Assembly: GCF_000018865.1 (NCBI RefSeq)
Contig: NC_010175.1
Span: 2,046,001-2,110,000, forward strand
Direction: 5' to 3'
Length of the DNA: 64,000 nt
DNA from: Chloroflexus aurantiacus J-10-fl
GTDB taxonomy: Bacteria; Chloroflexota; Chloroflexia; Chloroflexales; Chloroflexaceae
Shown here: positions 8,619-17,504 of the stretch, one piece after another
Layout of the letters: each line of letters begins with the position of its first letter
Position numbering within the stretch: position 1 is the first letter of the stretch
Notes under the pieces: model-generated
What the model was told of the DNA's origin: nothing
Database searches by the model: none
The model's input: only the letters and a program-made list of their open reading frames with translations
Translations under genes and position numbers: made by a program

Positions 8619-9569
8619 TCATTCTGCTACTGACAATCTCGGTGGAATAGATGCAATAATATGCACATGATCGTCCACATTTCCAGCAGCGTGAGTCTTT
8701 AGAGCCTGTCTAGTATTCAAACCATAGCGCCTCCAGATGTATGCAGCTTTGGTCAAACGGCGGGTGAGCAATCGGATGGAGGCAAGATAAAGCCAACATT
8801 CGGAGGAGCGTGGATTGTGGTCGTATTCCTTGCTCACCTGACGATTGCGCCCCATCCAGGCGTGGGTGCGCTCGACCACCCAACGGCGCGGTTGTACCTG
8901 AAAGCCCCGTTGTCCTGGCAGGCGCTCCACAATCTCCAGATCCCCGAACTGCCGCTCGTCCATCCATGCCGTGAGATCACCGCGATAGGTTTGGTCGGCC
9001 AAGACTGTCTGCAACCGGATCCCCCGCTGCGCTGTCGCCGTAAACACGCGCTTGGCGCCTACCCCATCGTAGACGTGAGCGGCATGGACGACCGCCGTCA
9101 TCAACAACCCTAAGGTGTCGACCAGCAGGTTCCGCTTGCGTCCCGACACCAATGTGCCGCCATCAACGCCGCGCTCGGGACCGCCGGCTTCAGTACTCTT
9201 CACACGTTGGGTGTCGATCACGCCTGCTGTCGCCTCGGCGTTGTCACGCCCCTCGACCGCGATGCGCACCTGGCGGCGCAGGATGTCGTTGATATGCGCC
9301 AGCACCCCCGATGTCGTCCATTTCTGGAAGGAATACCTCACTGTCGAGCGCTTCGGAACGCCCGTGGGCAATAGGCGCCACTGATACCCGGTGCGCAGTG
9401 TGGAACAGATGGCGTCGAATACGTGCCGCACGTCAACCTTGCGCGCCGGTCCAGGTTTGGCTCGGATGTCGAGATGCGGACGAATCACGGCCCATTCGGC
9501 AGGCGTCAGATCGGTCTCGCCCGACTCGGATGACGATTGGACACATGGCTCTGCTCGTGCTACCATCAT
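8619..9569 (-). CDS. IS5-family transposase
   Basis: A 316-residue DDE transposase with all core motifs: an N-terminal domain (LTPAEWAVIRPHL, GYQWRLLP), first Asp in VIDTQRVKSTEAGG, second Asp in VLADQTYRG and Glu in RRWVVERTHAWMGRNR. The gene lacks its own stop inside the element: the frame runs through the terminal repeat and takes about 27 extra residues (THAAGNVDDHVHIIASIPP...) from the disrupted Y1 gene in the flanking DNA. The tail is therefore an accident of the insertion site. It is probably functional if the tail is tolerated. Confidence 0.85.
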   Translation of the reverse strand: MMVARAEPCVQSSSESGETDLTPAEWAVIRPHLDIRAKPGPARKVDVRHVFDAICSTLRTGYQWRLLPTGVPKRSTVRYSFQKWTTSGVLAHINDILRRQVRIAVEGRDNAEATAGVIDTQRVKSTEAGGPERGVDGGTLVSGRKRNLLVDTLGLLMTAVVHAAHVYDGVGAKRVFTATAQRGIRLQTVLADQTYRGDLTAWMDERQFGDLEIVERLPGQRGFQVQPRRWVVERTHAWMGRNRQVSKEYDHNPRSSECWLYLASIRLLTRRLTKAAYIWRRYGLNTRQALKTHAAGNVDDHVHIIASIPPRLSVAE

Positions 9570-9704
9570 GGCACTCCCTTCTGGTCTGACTGGTTGGCTT
9601 CATCACCTTCAGTCTCCATCAGTGAGGGGGTTGTGGCGTTAAACGCTATATATGTTCAGTTCAGCACGCTCCCTTCCCTTACCATTGGAATATTAGACAG
9701 GCTC
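8702..9704 (-). mobile_element. IS5-family element with 3 bp target duplication
   Basis: The element is 1,003 bp and is bounded by inverted repeats (GAGCCTGTCTAGTATTC and, reversed, GAGCCTGTCTAATATTC). Direct repeats of TTA (8,699-8,701 and 9,705-9,707) flank it, the kind of 3 bp duplication common in the IS1031/ISL2 groups of IS5. The transposase is full-length. It sits inside an older Y1 transposase gene, so this is a nested and fairly recent insertion. Confidence 0.9.
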
Positions 9705-10111
9705 TTAGTCCTAACTCCTCTGCTTTGTGATATAACACGCCATAAAATATCTTTTCGCGTTCACCAGTCAAGATTGGTTGGCGATTATACGTTGACCAAA
9801 TGAGATGATAATGAAGTTGCCAGTAGGTCATATGCTTTTACTCATTCCCAAAAAGGTTACTTCAGAGTAGGGTTTAGTCAGGCGGGTTGCAGCCTGGTCT
9901 GCCACCCTGACCTGATCTCTGCGACGTTTGCCGAGTGACGGGCAAAGGTGCACGCTATCGATGGCTATTACCACCGAGCCTTGCGGAACTTGCCAGAAGT
10001 GAGATAGGGTTTTCGCCCCGTCGCATCAGCAGGAAGAAGCCTGGTCTACCTATTTCGTCCTCATGAATTGTACGAGAATAAAGGTAAAGCTCTATCCTGT
10101 CAACGCTTTTT

Positions 10112-10309
10112 TTACACCATTGGAAGTCGTAGTGCACGCCGGATCGCTTTCGGATGCCAGAACGGAAGTGAAGCTGGCATCTGTCCATCTTGCTCAAATT
10201 GTTCCTCTGACCACCATCCTTGCTGATCCGAAGGGTCTGATGGTGGTGCAGGTGGTGCAGGTGGTGGCGGTGGCGTGAGCAAACGCACAATGCACAGGTT
10301 CTGCTTCAT
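10112..10309 (-). CDS. Small proline-rich protein divergent from the sigma factor, copy 2
   Basis: The protein has 65 residues: MKQNLCIVRLLT, a Pro/Ala run (PPPPPAPPAPP), SDPSDQQGWWSEEQFEQDGQ, then LPFWHPKAIRRALRLPMV. It differs from copy 3 by one residue near the end. The ribosome site is of the GAGGA type, as in the other copies. Because of the inserted element the sigma gene is now about 1.3 kb away, so any shared promoter region is broken in this copy. The function is unknown. Confidence 0.6.
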   Translation of the reverse strand: MKQNLCIVRLLTPPPPPAPPAPPSDPSDQQGWWSEEQFEQDGQMPASLPFWHPKAIRRALRLPMV

Positions 10310-10598
10310 GGTGTCTTCCTCGTCTGAAGATCAAGAACATGGGCTGGTACATATATAACCGGAATATGAACCAAAAAGGTACACCCACGTGGACAAATCT
10401 GTTCAAATTCTTCCGCCGATCACGACCACATCATACATAGGAACCCGTAATATACACACCCGTACTATCGACATCCAAGCCTCATCGCACGAAATCTAAG
10501 CCCTATCGTCACGCAGCTCTGCCGATCTGCCACACCAGGCAGCAGGGTTTGAACCACCGATCACCGCCAGTGTCGCAAGCCGTACCGAGGTATCACTA

Positions 10599-11450
10599 GA
10601 ATCTATTTCAAAAAATGTCTTCTTATGCTAAAATAGCGGTATGAGCAGACATGATCTCACCGACGACCAATGGGTGGTGATCGAACCGCTCATCCCCAAG
10701 CAACCACGTGCGCGGGGTCGTCCGCGCAACGACGACCGCCGGACCCTGAATGGTATGTTGTATGTGCTGCACACGGGCTGTGCCTGGGCAGACCTGCCAA
10801 CGGAGGACGAATCTCCCAGCACCTGCTGGCGACGATGGCACGCGTGGTCGCAGGACGGGACGTGGGAGCGCATGTGTCGCACCCTCCTGAGCCGCCTCGC
10901 TGCGGACGGCACGCTGGCATGGGCACGTGCGTTACTGGACGGCAGCGTCGTTCCGGCAACCAAAGGGGCACTGGCGGAGGCACAACGAAGGTTGGCAACG
11001 GCGCCAAGGTGATGGTCGTGGTCGATGGCACTGGCGTGCCCATCGGCCTGCACGTGGCGAGCGCACACCCGCACGACCGCACCCTGGCTGAAGCGACGGT
11101 GCGGACCATGCGTGTGCCACGCCGACGCGGCCGGTCCAGCACGCGACCGAACGAACTGGTGGCAGATAAAGCCTACGACAGTGCAGCGTTGCGCAACGAC
11201 CTGCGTCGGCGTGGGATCACACCCACCATGCCATCTCGTGAGCGGCGCAACCGTCAGCGTCCCACGCGCGGGCGTCCGCTGCGTACCGGCGCACGCTATC
11301 AGCATCGCTGGAAGGTCGAGCGGTGCGTCGCATGGATGGACAATGACCGTCGGTTGGTGGTGCGCTCTGATCGTTATCTGCATAGCTCTCGTGCGTTCTG
11401 TCTCGTCGCTATCATGTTGTGGTGCGTTGACCGAATTTTGAAATGAGTTC
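10599..11450 (+). mobile_element. IS5/IS427-like element
   Basis: About 852 bp, flanked by TA on both sides (10,597-10,598 and 11,451-11,452). The ends are GAATCTATTTCAAAAAAT and, reversed, GAACTCATTTCAAAATTC. It carries a transposase in two overlapping frames, as is usual for the IS427 group. The same terminal pattern is found on the remnant ending at 5,272 and on the MITE-like elements at 1,804, 40,608 and 43,221-43,499, making this the best candidate for the enzyme that moves them. Confidence 0.85.
10641..11446 (+). CDS. IS427-like transposase made by -1 frameshifting (orfA/orfB)
   Basis: OrfA (10,641-11,012) gives MSRHDLTDDQWVVIEPLIPK...WARALLDGSVVPATKG. OrfB, in the -1 frame, continues as GTGGGTTKVGNGAKVMVVVDGTGVPIG through VADKAYDSAALRNDL and QHRWKVERCVAWMDNDRR to 11,446. 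Asp of LLDGS, Asp of VADKAYD and Glu of KVERC make a complete DDE set across the fusion. The frames meet at the slippery-looking ACCAAAGGGGC (about 10,960-10,970), where a -1 slip joins them exactly as the family alignment would require. The gene could thus be functional rather than broken. Confidence 0.7.
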
Positions 11451-11606
11451 TATTGTGCGGCAGGCATGCAACCTATAGCTCTACAGCCCCCCTTCTCGCC
11501 AGGCCCAAACTAAAATGATACAAATTTTTTACCAAAAACTCTCCACGCTTCCCCTATACTTTGTCGTATCCGCATTCATCGTTGCTTAGCACTCACGAAG
11601 GTTTGT

Positions 11607-12179
11607 ATGACCCACCCAACCCACCACGACCTCATCGTCGGGCTGCGTGCCCGGGATCCGCACGTCATCGAGTGGCTATACACCACCTACGCTCGTCGGC
11701 TCTATGCGTCCATCTTGCGGCGCCTGGGTGATCCTGATCTGGCCTTCGACTTGCACCACGAGGTCTTTGCCCGCCTGATCGAACGTGCTCCCACCTTTGA
11801 AGATCGCGGGGTACCGGTCGGGGCCTGGCTCTTCCGCGTGGCGCGCGACCTGGTCGTCGACGTCCTGCGTCATCCCCAACGCACGGTATCTCTCACCGGC
11901 ACGACGGTGACCGATACGTCATCTGACCTGGACAGTCTCTTCATTGCTGAAAGCGAGCGGCAAACCCTGTATGTGGCGTTGCAGCGACTGCCAGACCAGT
12001 ACCGGCAAGTCCTCCTCTTGCACGATCAGTATCAGCTCGCCCTGCCCGACATAGCCCATCAACTGGGACGCAGCCAGGAGGCAACGAAGACCCTCCTCTA
12101 TCGGGCTGTCCTGGCGCTACGTAAACAGATGCAGGTGCTGAGCACCGACTCTAGCACGCTGACACCACCGATGGCGTGA
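11607..12179 (+). CDS. ECF-type RNA polymerase sigma factor, copy 2
   Basis: An intact 190-residue sigma-70 family protein of ECF size. Region 2 spans about residues 20-85 (RRLYASILRRLGDPDLAFDLHHEVFARLIERA...GAWLFRVARDLVVDVLRH) and region 4 about residues 120-180 (LQRLPDQYRQVLL...ALPDIAHQLGRSQEATKTLLYRAVLALRKQM). It should direct RNA polymerase to its own promoter set. No anti-sigma gene with a membrane segment lies nearby. GAAGG precedes the ATG by about 7 bases. It differs from copy 3 at a few positions, including HDQ for RYQ in region 4. The IS427-like element lies upstream and may have changed its expression. Confidence 0.85.
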   Translation: MTHPTHHDLIVGLRARDPHVIEWLYTTYARRLYASILRRLGDPDLAFDLHHEVFARLIERAPTFEDRGVPVGAWLFRVARDLVVDVLRHPQRTVSLTGTTVTDTSSDLDSLFIAESERQTLYVALQRLPDQYRQVLLLHDQYQLALPDIAHQLGRSQEATKTLLYRAVLALRKQMQVLSTDSSTLTPPMA

Positions 12180-12667
12180 GGGCGAGTCTGTGCACGACCG
12201 CCCCCTACCTGGGAGCACATATGGGAAACAGGGCTTAAGGGCATCCTGCGTGCGCTCACCTCTAGCCTTCTTTTATAGCGCGGGAGCAGGGAAGATCAGC
12301 AGCCTTAGCCAAGTTCTCCGGCTCATATTTTCCCTCCTCTCCTGAAGTCGTTAAAGACAGGGAGGAAGCACATCCACAAGCGACCCAATCCCGTCTTCAG
12401 ATAGATGGAAGCTCTCTCTGACCACCGGCAGGGTGCTACAGGTTATGCAGAAGTACCCACGGCCCCACTCACTACCAGGTTAATCCTGCCAGCCTTTCAA
12501 GCCTTGAGGTTGGGTTGTAACCCGCCGATTGACCTACCCACTGTCTCCTCCGGCGCGGCTACCGCCCCTCTCCACCGCCAAGTCAACCCCGGAGGGGCTT
12601 TCAGGAATTGAGGCAAGGTTTCAACCCGCCGACCCTGCAACCCGTCGGGGCTACAGTTGAGCACGTC
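12180..12667. other. Gap with cassette end and GC-rich repeats
   Basis: No gene was found. The first part is unique to this copy. A conserved imperfect hairpin (12,335-12,365) marks the cassette end. From about 12,480 on the sequence is a reverse copy of the GC-rich repeat unit seen at 7,246-7,345, ending GGGGCTACAGTTGAGCACGT at the IS630 border. Confidence 0.6.
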
Positions 12668-13791
12668 TAAGTAGGTAGCAAAAAGTACGTGCCACGTTCA
12701 TTTGACAGCCGCCCACGTCAGCGCATGCGCAGGAGTCATGGCACGGAAGAAGCTGGCGACGCTATCCAGGAGGCAGTGGCGCGATCCGTGCAAGCGATTG
12801 GCGGCGATGTCGTTTTTGAGCCGCAGCCAGATAGTCTCGACCGGATTCACGTGCGCGCAGGAGGGTGGCAAGGTGACCAGGCGCAGCCGGGGCTGTGCTG
12901 CGAGCCAGGCGTAGACCGCGCCAGCCGTGTGGCGAGATGTAGTTGTCACCGATCACGATGATCGGGCCGCTGGCGGAGACCGTCACCAGGTGGTCCAGGA
13001 CGGCACTGACGTCTTCTGTGGACAGATGGTCGCGCACCAGATGGGTCCACTGGCCGGTACGGATGGTCCGGGCACCAACCAGGCTGCGCGTGACAGTGCT
13101 CCCTGGAGTCGGCACCCGGAGCTGCTGGCCGCGCCAGTGCCCCATGGCACGGATCACTGGCAGCACCTGGATGCGCGATGCGTCGGCGGAGCGCACGATG
13201 ACCTCCGGACTGGCGTCGCTGACCGCCTGCGCGATGGCCCACTGCTGAGCGGCTTTCTGGGGATCATTCGTGCGTGGCATCGCCAGCCGCGGTCGGCCCC
13301 AGGCGAGCGTGGCATAGGGCCGGGCGTGGCGGACCGTGCTGGCGCTCAGGGGCATACCCAAGCGCTCGCGCACGGCCACCACCAGCATGGCGACTGTCCA
13401 GTACGTCGCCAGCTACCCGGCGTGCGCAGGGTCGTGCGCCATCATCGCGATGCGCGTGGGACGCACGCGGTCGGTCAGCGTGTGTGGTCGGCCGCTCCGG
13501 GCCTCATCGTCCAAGCCACCTGGGCCGTGCGCAGCAGCGCGATGTATCCACGTGCGTACCGTCTTGTCCGTGACGTCGAACATGCTGGCAATCTCCGGCA
13601 CTGTCCGCCGCTGCGCTGAGCGCAGGATCATGTGCGCTCGCGGCGCGACCCGTTCGATCGCGTGGTGGGTCATCCGTTTGATCTCGTTGATCTCGTCATC
13701 GGTTGGTGTTCTCACAGAGATCATGGCATCCTCCGCCGCTCGCAGAGCACACGAGCAGACAAAACGCCACGTACTTTCTGTTACTTACTTA
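12668..13791 (-). mobile_element. IS630-family element, decayed
   Basis: The ends are TAAGTAGGTAGCAAAAAGTA (from 12,668) and, reversed from 13,791, TAAGTAAGTAACAGAAAGTA, both continuing into ACGTG. TA at both borders fits the TA target of this family. It inserted at the end of a GC-rich repeat unit. The gene inside has a stop and a frameshift, so the element depends on another copy. Confidence 0.8.
12698..13724 (-). pseudogene. IS630-family transposase with stop and frameshift
   Basis: The N-terminal helix-turn-helix part (MISVRTPTDDEINEIKRM...TVPEIASMFDVTDKTVRTWI) ends at an in-frame TAG at 13,413-13,415. The same frame resumes as LATYWTVAMLVVAVRERLGMPLS and contains the first catalytic Asp region (VRSADASRIQ) and IIVIGDNYISPH. 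A frameshift near 12,935 then moves the end (TAGAVYAWLAAQPRL...HVNPVETIWLRLKND) to another frame. The DDE motif would be complete after repairing these two lesions. Confidence 0.8.
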
Positions 13792-14650
13792 GAGCCTGTT
13801 ATGAACGTTGAACCATGAGCGAGACAAACCGATGGGCCACCACGATGGCAACAGCAACGACATGCAAGCCGGCCAGCGTCGCCGCCACACGGTCGTCGTC
13901 ACGCACCAAGCGACGGAAGCGCGTCATCCAGGCGAACCTGCGCTCGACCACCCAGCGCCGCGGCAGCACGCCAACGCCGCGCGTGGCGGTCGGCAGCGTG
14001 ACCACCGCCAGGCGACTGCCGTGGGCGGCGGCCTCGGCTGCCGGTTGCGCACCGGTGTACCCCTGGTCAACGACGGCCACCGCTACCGTGTCACCAGGTA
14101 TCTCCTGCATGCGTTGCGCCAGCGCCGCCACCTGCGCCCGATCGTGGTCGGTGGCCGGGGTGACCACTACTGCCGGCAGGTGCCCCAGCGTAGCCACGGC
14201 CAGATGTACCGTCGCGCCGTTCCGGCGGTTGTGTCCATCGTACCCAGCACGGCCCCCGCGTTCCGGCGTCGACTGAAGCGTCCGGCTGTCCACCATGACG
14301 GCACGGGGCTGGGGCGCACGGTCGGTGATGTCGCGCAGCAGCATCCGCACGTCGTGCACCATCTGCGCACCCACGCCCGCTTTCAGCCAGCGCTGGGGCT
14401 GGTGATACACCACGGGCCACGGCGGCACGGCGGTGGGCAGCATTCGCCACGGTGCACCCGTGCGCAGCATGGAGCGCAGCCCGTTGGCGACGTCGCGCAG
14501 GGGGTAGTTTCGCTGCGGCGCTGCTTCGTCCATCAGCGTCACAGAGGGCGCGACGAATGCCCACTCTTCATCAGAACCATCACTGGGATAGGCTGTTCGT
14601 GTCATAGCGTCATGATATACGCGCAGAACCGAAAAGTCCATAACAGGCTC
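13792..14650 (-). mobile_element. IS5-family element with GAGCCTGTTAT ends
   Basis: The terminal repeats GAGCCTGTTATGAACG and, reversed, GAGCCTGTTATGGACT bound an 859 bp element with an intact gene. Its left end directly abuts the IS630 right end (13,791). The flanking triplets (TTA and TAG) do not match, so no clean target duplication is left. A decayed relative lies at 15,417-16,272, only 770 bp away. Confidence 0.8.
13799..14605 (-). CDS. IS5-family transposase
   Basis: The ATG at 14,605 (MTRTAYPSDGSDEEWAFVAP) is the likely start, giving 268 residues; the frame is open further to 14,641, but that lies in the terminal repeat. Motifs: GAPWRMLP in the N-terminal domain, Asp in MVDSRTLQSTPERGG, Asp in VAVVDQGYTGAQP and Glu in RRWVVERRFAWMTRFRRLVRDD. 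All three catalytic positions are present and no frame lesion is visible, so it may be active. The stop codon lies in the left terminal repeat. Confidence 0.85.
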   Translation of the reverse strand: MTRTAYPSDGSDEEWAFVAPSVTLMDEAAPQRNYPLRDVANGLRSMLRTGAPWRMLPTAVPPWPVVYHQPQRWLKAGVGAQMVHDVRMLLRDITDRAPQPRAVMVDSRTLQSTPERGGRAGYDGHNRRNGATVHLAVATLGHLPAVVVTPATDHDRAQVAALAQRMQEIPGDTVAVAVVDQGYTGAQPAAEAAAHGSRLAVVTLPTATRGVGVLPRRWVVERRFAWMTRFRRLVRDDDRVAATLAGLHVVAVAIVVAHRFVSLMVQRS

Positions 14651-15410
14651 TAGTATCTCCTGCTTGCCGCCCGGCCAGCCCCGGAGGGGCTGCCACGTCG
14701 TGAGGCAGGGGGTTAACTTGCCGACTCTTCACCCCGCCTATAATGCACTACGCCGCCCGCCTATCCCTGTCGGTTCCTTCACTCAGGAGTACAACTTGTC
14801 TGTGATTACTGCAAATCCGCAATAAGTATCACAGGCTTCAGCCTCCTTCAAGCGATCTGCGACGCAGCAGGTTTCAAGGAAAGGGTATAGCACTTCTAGC
14901 ATTGGTGCATATCTGACCAAACCAAAACGTCAAGCCTCTATCTTAACCTTTTGGTAACAATGTTGTAACACTGCCTCAGTATCCTGGTACCAGGCCATGT
15001 CATCGATTTTTGATGGAGCTTACAATGCGCACTCGTCTCAAACTGAAACCCGGTCAGCGTGGTACCAAGAAGTTACAGGCACTGTATGGTGATCGCCTCA
15101 TCTGCGTTCGCTATCGATATGATGTTGAAACTGGCCGTCGCTTCAAGACGATTGAATTGATTGTTGACGAGAAAGCGTGGTCGCCACGTGATCAGCATGA
15201 TGAGGTAGATCACGTCGGTGACGTGGCAGCCGATTAATACTGGGACGATGTAAGTGTGTTGATTGCCAGCCGGACTGGCTGGTCATGCATCAGCCTCTCG
15301 CTCATCCATATAGCGAATAGCGAGCACGTGGCTGCCACCTATCCCGTCAGCAGCGGGTGGCAGTGGAAGCTGTGTTTACGCTCGCTCAAAAGGTAACGCA
15401 AGCATTTATG
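14651..15410 (+). repeat. Inverted ~750 bp repeat, copy B'
   Basis: This is the mirror copy of 6,180-6,945. The AT-rich upstream region, the CCTGGTACCAGG palindrome and the 70-residue gene are almost unchanged; only a few single-base differences are evident (for example TTAACCTTT against TTAACTTTT). The left arm holds GC-rich sequence with a GCCCCGGAGGGGC palindrome. The distal part after the gene is more diverged. Confidence 0.8.
15025..15237 (+). CDS. Small basic protein of unknown function, copy 2
   Basis: The product is the same 70 residues as at 6,355-6,567 (MRTRLKLKPG...KAWSPRDQHDEVDHV). GGAG lies 6 bases before the ATG at 15,025; in-frame TTG (15,010) and ATG (15,013) starts are less well placed. 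The region upstream is AT-rich and conserved with the other copy, consistent with a shared promoter. The pattern LICVRYRYDVETGRRFKTIELIVDE suggests a compact beta-rich fold. No function can be assigned. Confidence 0.65.
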   Translation: MRTRLKLKPGQRGTKKLQALYGDRLICVRYRYDVETGRRFKTIELIVDEKAWSPRDQHDEVDHVGDVAAD

Positions 15411-15416
15411 CGTGTA

Positions 15417-16272
15417 GAGCCTGTTATAAACGTTGAACCATGAAAGAGACAAATCGATGAGCCAATACGATGGAGAAGGCGATGAAATACGACCCGGTCA
15501 GGGTCTCCACCAGGCGTTCGTCATCACGCACCAGGCGCCGGAGTCGTGATATCCAGGCGAACCTGTGCTCGACCACCCCGTCGAGGTAGCACGACAAAGC
15601 CCCGCCTGGTTGTCAGCAGCTTGACCACCTCCAGGCGAAACCATGGGCGGCAGCCTCGGCGGCCGGTTGCTCACCGGTGGCGCCCTGGTCGACGACGGCC
15701 ACCTCCATCGTCTCACCGGTCACCTCCTGAATCCGTTGGGCCAGCGCAGTCATCTGCGCACAGTCGTGTTCGTTCACCAGCGTGACCACCACCGCCAGCA
15801 TCTGCCCCAGCGTATCCACAGCCAGATGCACCGTTGAGCCGTTACGCTGTGTATGCCCATCGTCGCCAGCGCGTCCCCCGCTTGCTGGTGTCGATTGCAG
15901 CGTCCGGCTGTCCACTATCGCGGCACGGGGTTGGGGCGTGCGGTCATTGATGTCGCGCAGCAGCATCCGCACATCGTGCACCATCTGCTCCGCCACCCTC
16001 GCCGTCAACCAGCGCTGCGTCTGTTAATAGCCAACGTACCACAGCGGCACGTCGTTGGGCCGCATCCACCACGGCGCACTCGTGCGCAGCAGAGAGCGTA
16101 GTCTGTTGGAGATGTCGCGCAGGGAGTAGTTCCGCTGCGGTGACACTTCGCCCATCAGCGTCAGATAGGGCGCAACAAACCCCTACTCCTCATCGGAATC
16201 ATCACGTGGATAAGCTGTTCGTGTCATTTCGTAATGATACACGAGCAGAACCTAAACACCCATCACAGGCGC
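15417..16272 (-). pseudogene. Decayed IS5-family element and transposase
   Basis: The left end GAGCCTGTTATAAACGTTGA and the right end (CCCATCACAGGCGC, degraded) are those of the element at 13,792-14,650. The frame is open only from about 16,008 to 15,613 (MVHDVRMLLRDINDRTPQP...VDSRTLQSTPASGGRAG...VAVVDQGATGEQP). The Tyr of the DQGYTG motif has become Ala, and the Glu-containing C-terminal part is frameshifted (HGFAWRWSSC). The N-terminal end is broken by stops. It is non-functional. Confidence 0.8.
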
Positions 16273-16303
16273 TAAGGCCAGGCGCTATTCCGTCAAAGCC
16301 TTT

Positions 16304-16501
16304 TCACACCATCGGCAGTTGTAGTGCACGCCGGATCGCTTTCGGATGCCAGAACGGAAGTGAAGCTGGCATCTGTCCATCTTGCTCAAATTGTTCCTCT
16401 GACCACCATCCTTGCTGATCCGAAGGGTCTGATGGTGGTGCAGGTGGTGCAGGTGGTGGCGGTGGTGTGAGCAAACGCACAATGCACAGGTTCTGCTTCA
16501 T
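16304..16501 (-). CDS. Small proline-rich protein divergent from the sigma factor, copy 3
   Basis: The 65 residues are the same as copy 2 except Gln for Arg near the C-terminus (RRALQLPMV). It contains a Pro/Ala run at about residues 13-23, paired Trp residues (QQGWWSEEQ) and a basic C-terminal tail. The start is set by the conserved GAGGA upstream. The 430 bp between it and the sigma gene carries no other conserved reading frame, so promoters for both genes should lie there. The function is unknown. Confidence 0.6.
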   Translation of the reverse strand: MKQNLCIVRLLTPPPPPAPPAPPSDPSDQQGWWSEEQFEQDGQMPASLPFWHPKAIRRALQLPMV

Positions 16502-16931
16502 GGTGTCTTCCTCGTCTGAAGATCAAGAACATGGGCTGGTACATATATAACCGGAATATGAACCAAAAAGGTACACCCACGTGGACCAATCTGTTCAGGT
16601 TCTTCCTCTGAGCACAACCACACTGTACGTGATACCATAATATGCCCACCCGTGCTATCGACACCAAGCCCCATCGCACAAAGCCTCAACCCTGTCGACC
16701 TGCCACATCGTGCGGCAGGGTGTGAACTCCCCGTTCGCCGCTAACCAACAGCTCCGAAAGCTGTACCGAGCGGTGAGTATCTGCGGCAAGGATTCAACCC
16801 ATAGTTCTGCAAAGCGTCTTTCCACCAGGCCCCAACCAAAGTGATGCAAATTTTTTACCAAATACCCCCACTATTTCCCTATACTCTGTCGTATCCGCAT
16901 TCATCGTTGCTTAGCACTCACGGAGGTTTGT

Positions 16932-17504
16932 ATGACCCACCCAACCCACCACGACCTCATCGTTGGGCTGCGTGCCCGGGATCCGCACGTCATCGAGTGG
17001 CTATACACCACCTACGCTCGTCGGCTCTATGCGTCCATCCTGCGGCGCCTGGGTGATCCTGAGCTGGCCTTCGACTTGCACCACGAGGTCTTTGCCCGCC
17101 TGATCGAACGCGCTCCCACCTTTGAAGATCGCGGGGTACCGGTCGGGGCCTGGCTCTTCCGCGTGGCGCGCGACCTGGTCGTCGACGTCCTGCGTCATCC
17201 CCAACGCACAGTATCTCTCACCGGCACGACGGTGACCGATACGTCATCTGACCTGGACAGTCGCTTCATTGCGGAAAGCGATCGGCAAACCCTATACGTG
17301 GCGTTGCAGCGACTGCCAGACCAGTACCGGCAAGTCCTCCTCTTGCGCTATCAGTATCAGCTCGCCCTGCCCGACATAGCCCATCAACTGGGACGCAGCC
17401 AGGAGGCAACGAAGACCCTCCTCTATCGGGCTGTTCTGGCGCTACGTAAACAGATGCAGGTGCTGAGCACCGACTCCAGCACGCTGACACCACCGATGGC
17501 GTGA
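16932..17504 (+). CDS. ECF-type RNA polymerase sigma factor, copy 3
   Basis: Intact, 190 residues. Region 2 (RLYASILRRLGDPELAFDLHHEVFARLIERAP...FRVARDLVVDVLRHPQ) and region 4 (YVALQRLPDQYRQVLLLRYQYQLALPDIAHQLGRSQEATKTLLYRAV) are both complete; the linker is rich in Thr/Ser (TGTTVTDTSSDLD). GGAGG stands 7 bases before the ATG. The AT-rich stretch GCAAATTTTTTACCAAA about 80 bases upstream is conserved in all three copies and is the best candidate regulatory region. With copy 1 frameshifted and copy 2 disturbed by an insertion, this is the likeliest working copy. Confidence 0.88.
   Translation: MTHPTHHDLIVGLRARDPHVIEWLYTTYARRLYASILRRLGDPELAFDLHHEVFARLIERAPTFEDRGVPVGAWLFRVARDLVVDVLRHPQRTVSLTGTTVTDTSSDLDSRFIAESDRQTLYVALQRLPDQYRQVLLLRYQYQLALPDIAHQLGRSQEATKTLLYRAVLALRKQMQVLSTDSSTLTPPMA

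Larger units (their letters stand above)
8489..9831 (-). pseudogene. IS200-type Y1 transposase remnant, split by an IS5 element
   Basis: On the minus strand the gene starts at ATG 9,831 (MTYWQLHYHLIWSTYNRQP...KIFYGVLYHKAEELG), is interrupted at 9,704 by an IS5 element, and resumes at 8,701 with NVDDHVHIIASIPPRLSVAE. The HVH triplet is the HUH metal-binding motif of this family. A stop codon (TGA) then precedes VRQVKGASAHAINR, and the gene is cut at 8,489 by the IS1595-like element, before the expected catalytic Tyr region. Removing the IS5 and one copy of its 3 bp target restores an almost continuous N-terminal half. Confidence 0.75.
9880..12375 (+). repeat. Sigma/small-protein cassette, copy 2 (with inserted IS)
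   Basis: This copy has the same order as copies 1 and 3: small gene (minus), intergenic region, sigma gene (plus) and terminal hairpin. An IS427-like element (10,599-11,450) has been inserted in the intergenic region. The flanks (GTACCGAG...ATAG) continue cleanly across the insertion when compared with copy 3. About 155 bp after the sigma gene differ from the other copies, but the end hairpin (CCTCTCCTG...CAGGGAGG, 12,335-12,365) is conserved. Confidence 0.8.

Noticed and set aside
8619-8700. Natural fusion of IS5 transposase with an HUH domain
   Set aside because: The tail lies outside the terminal repeat and TTA duplication and is part of the interrupted Y1 gene, so the join is accidental.
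9955-10290. His-rich minus-strand frame overlapping the small proline-rich gene
   Set aside because: It reads the CCACC-type codons in another frame; the conserved MKQNLCIV frame is kept across all three copies while this one is not.
13808-14653. 281-codon plus-strand frame across the IS5 element
   Set aside because: It is the shadow of the intact minus-strand transposase, rich in His/Arg, without a recognisable fold.
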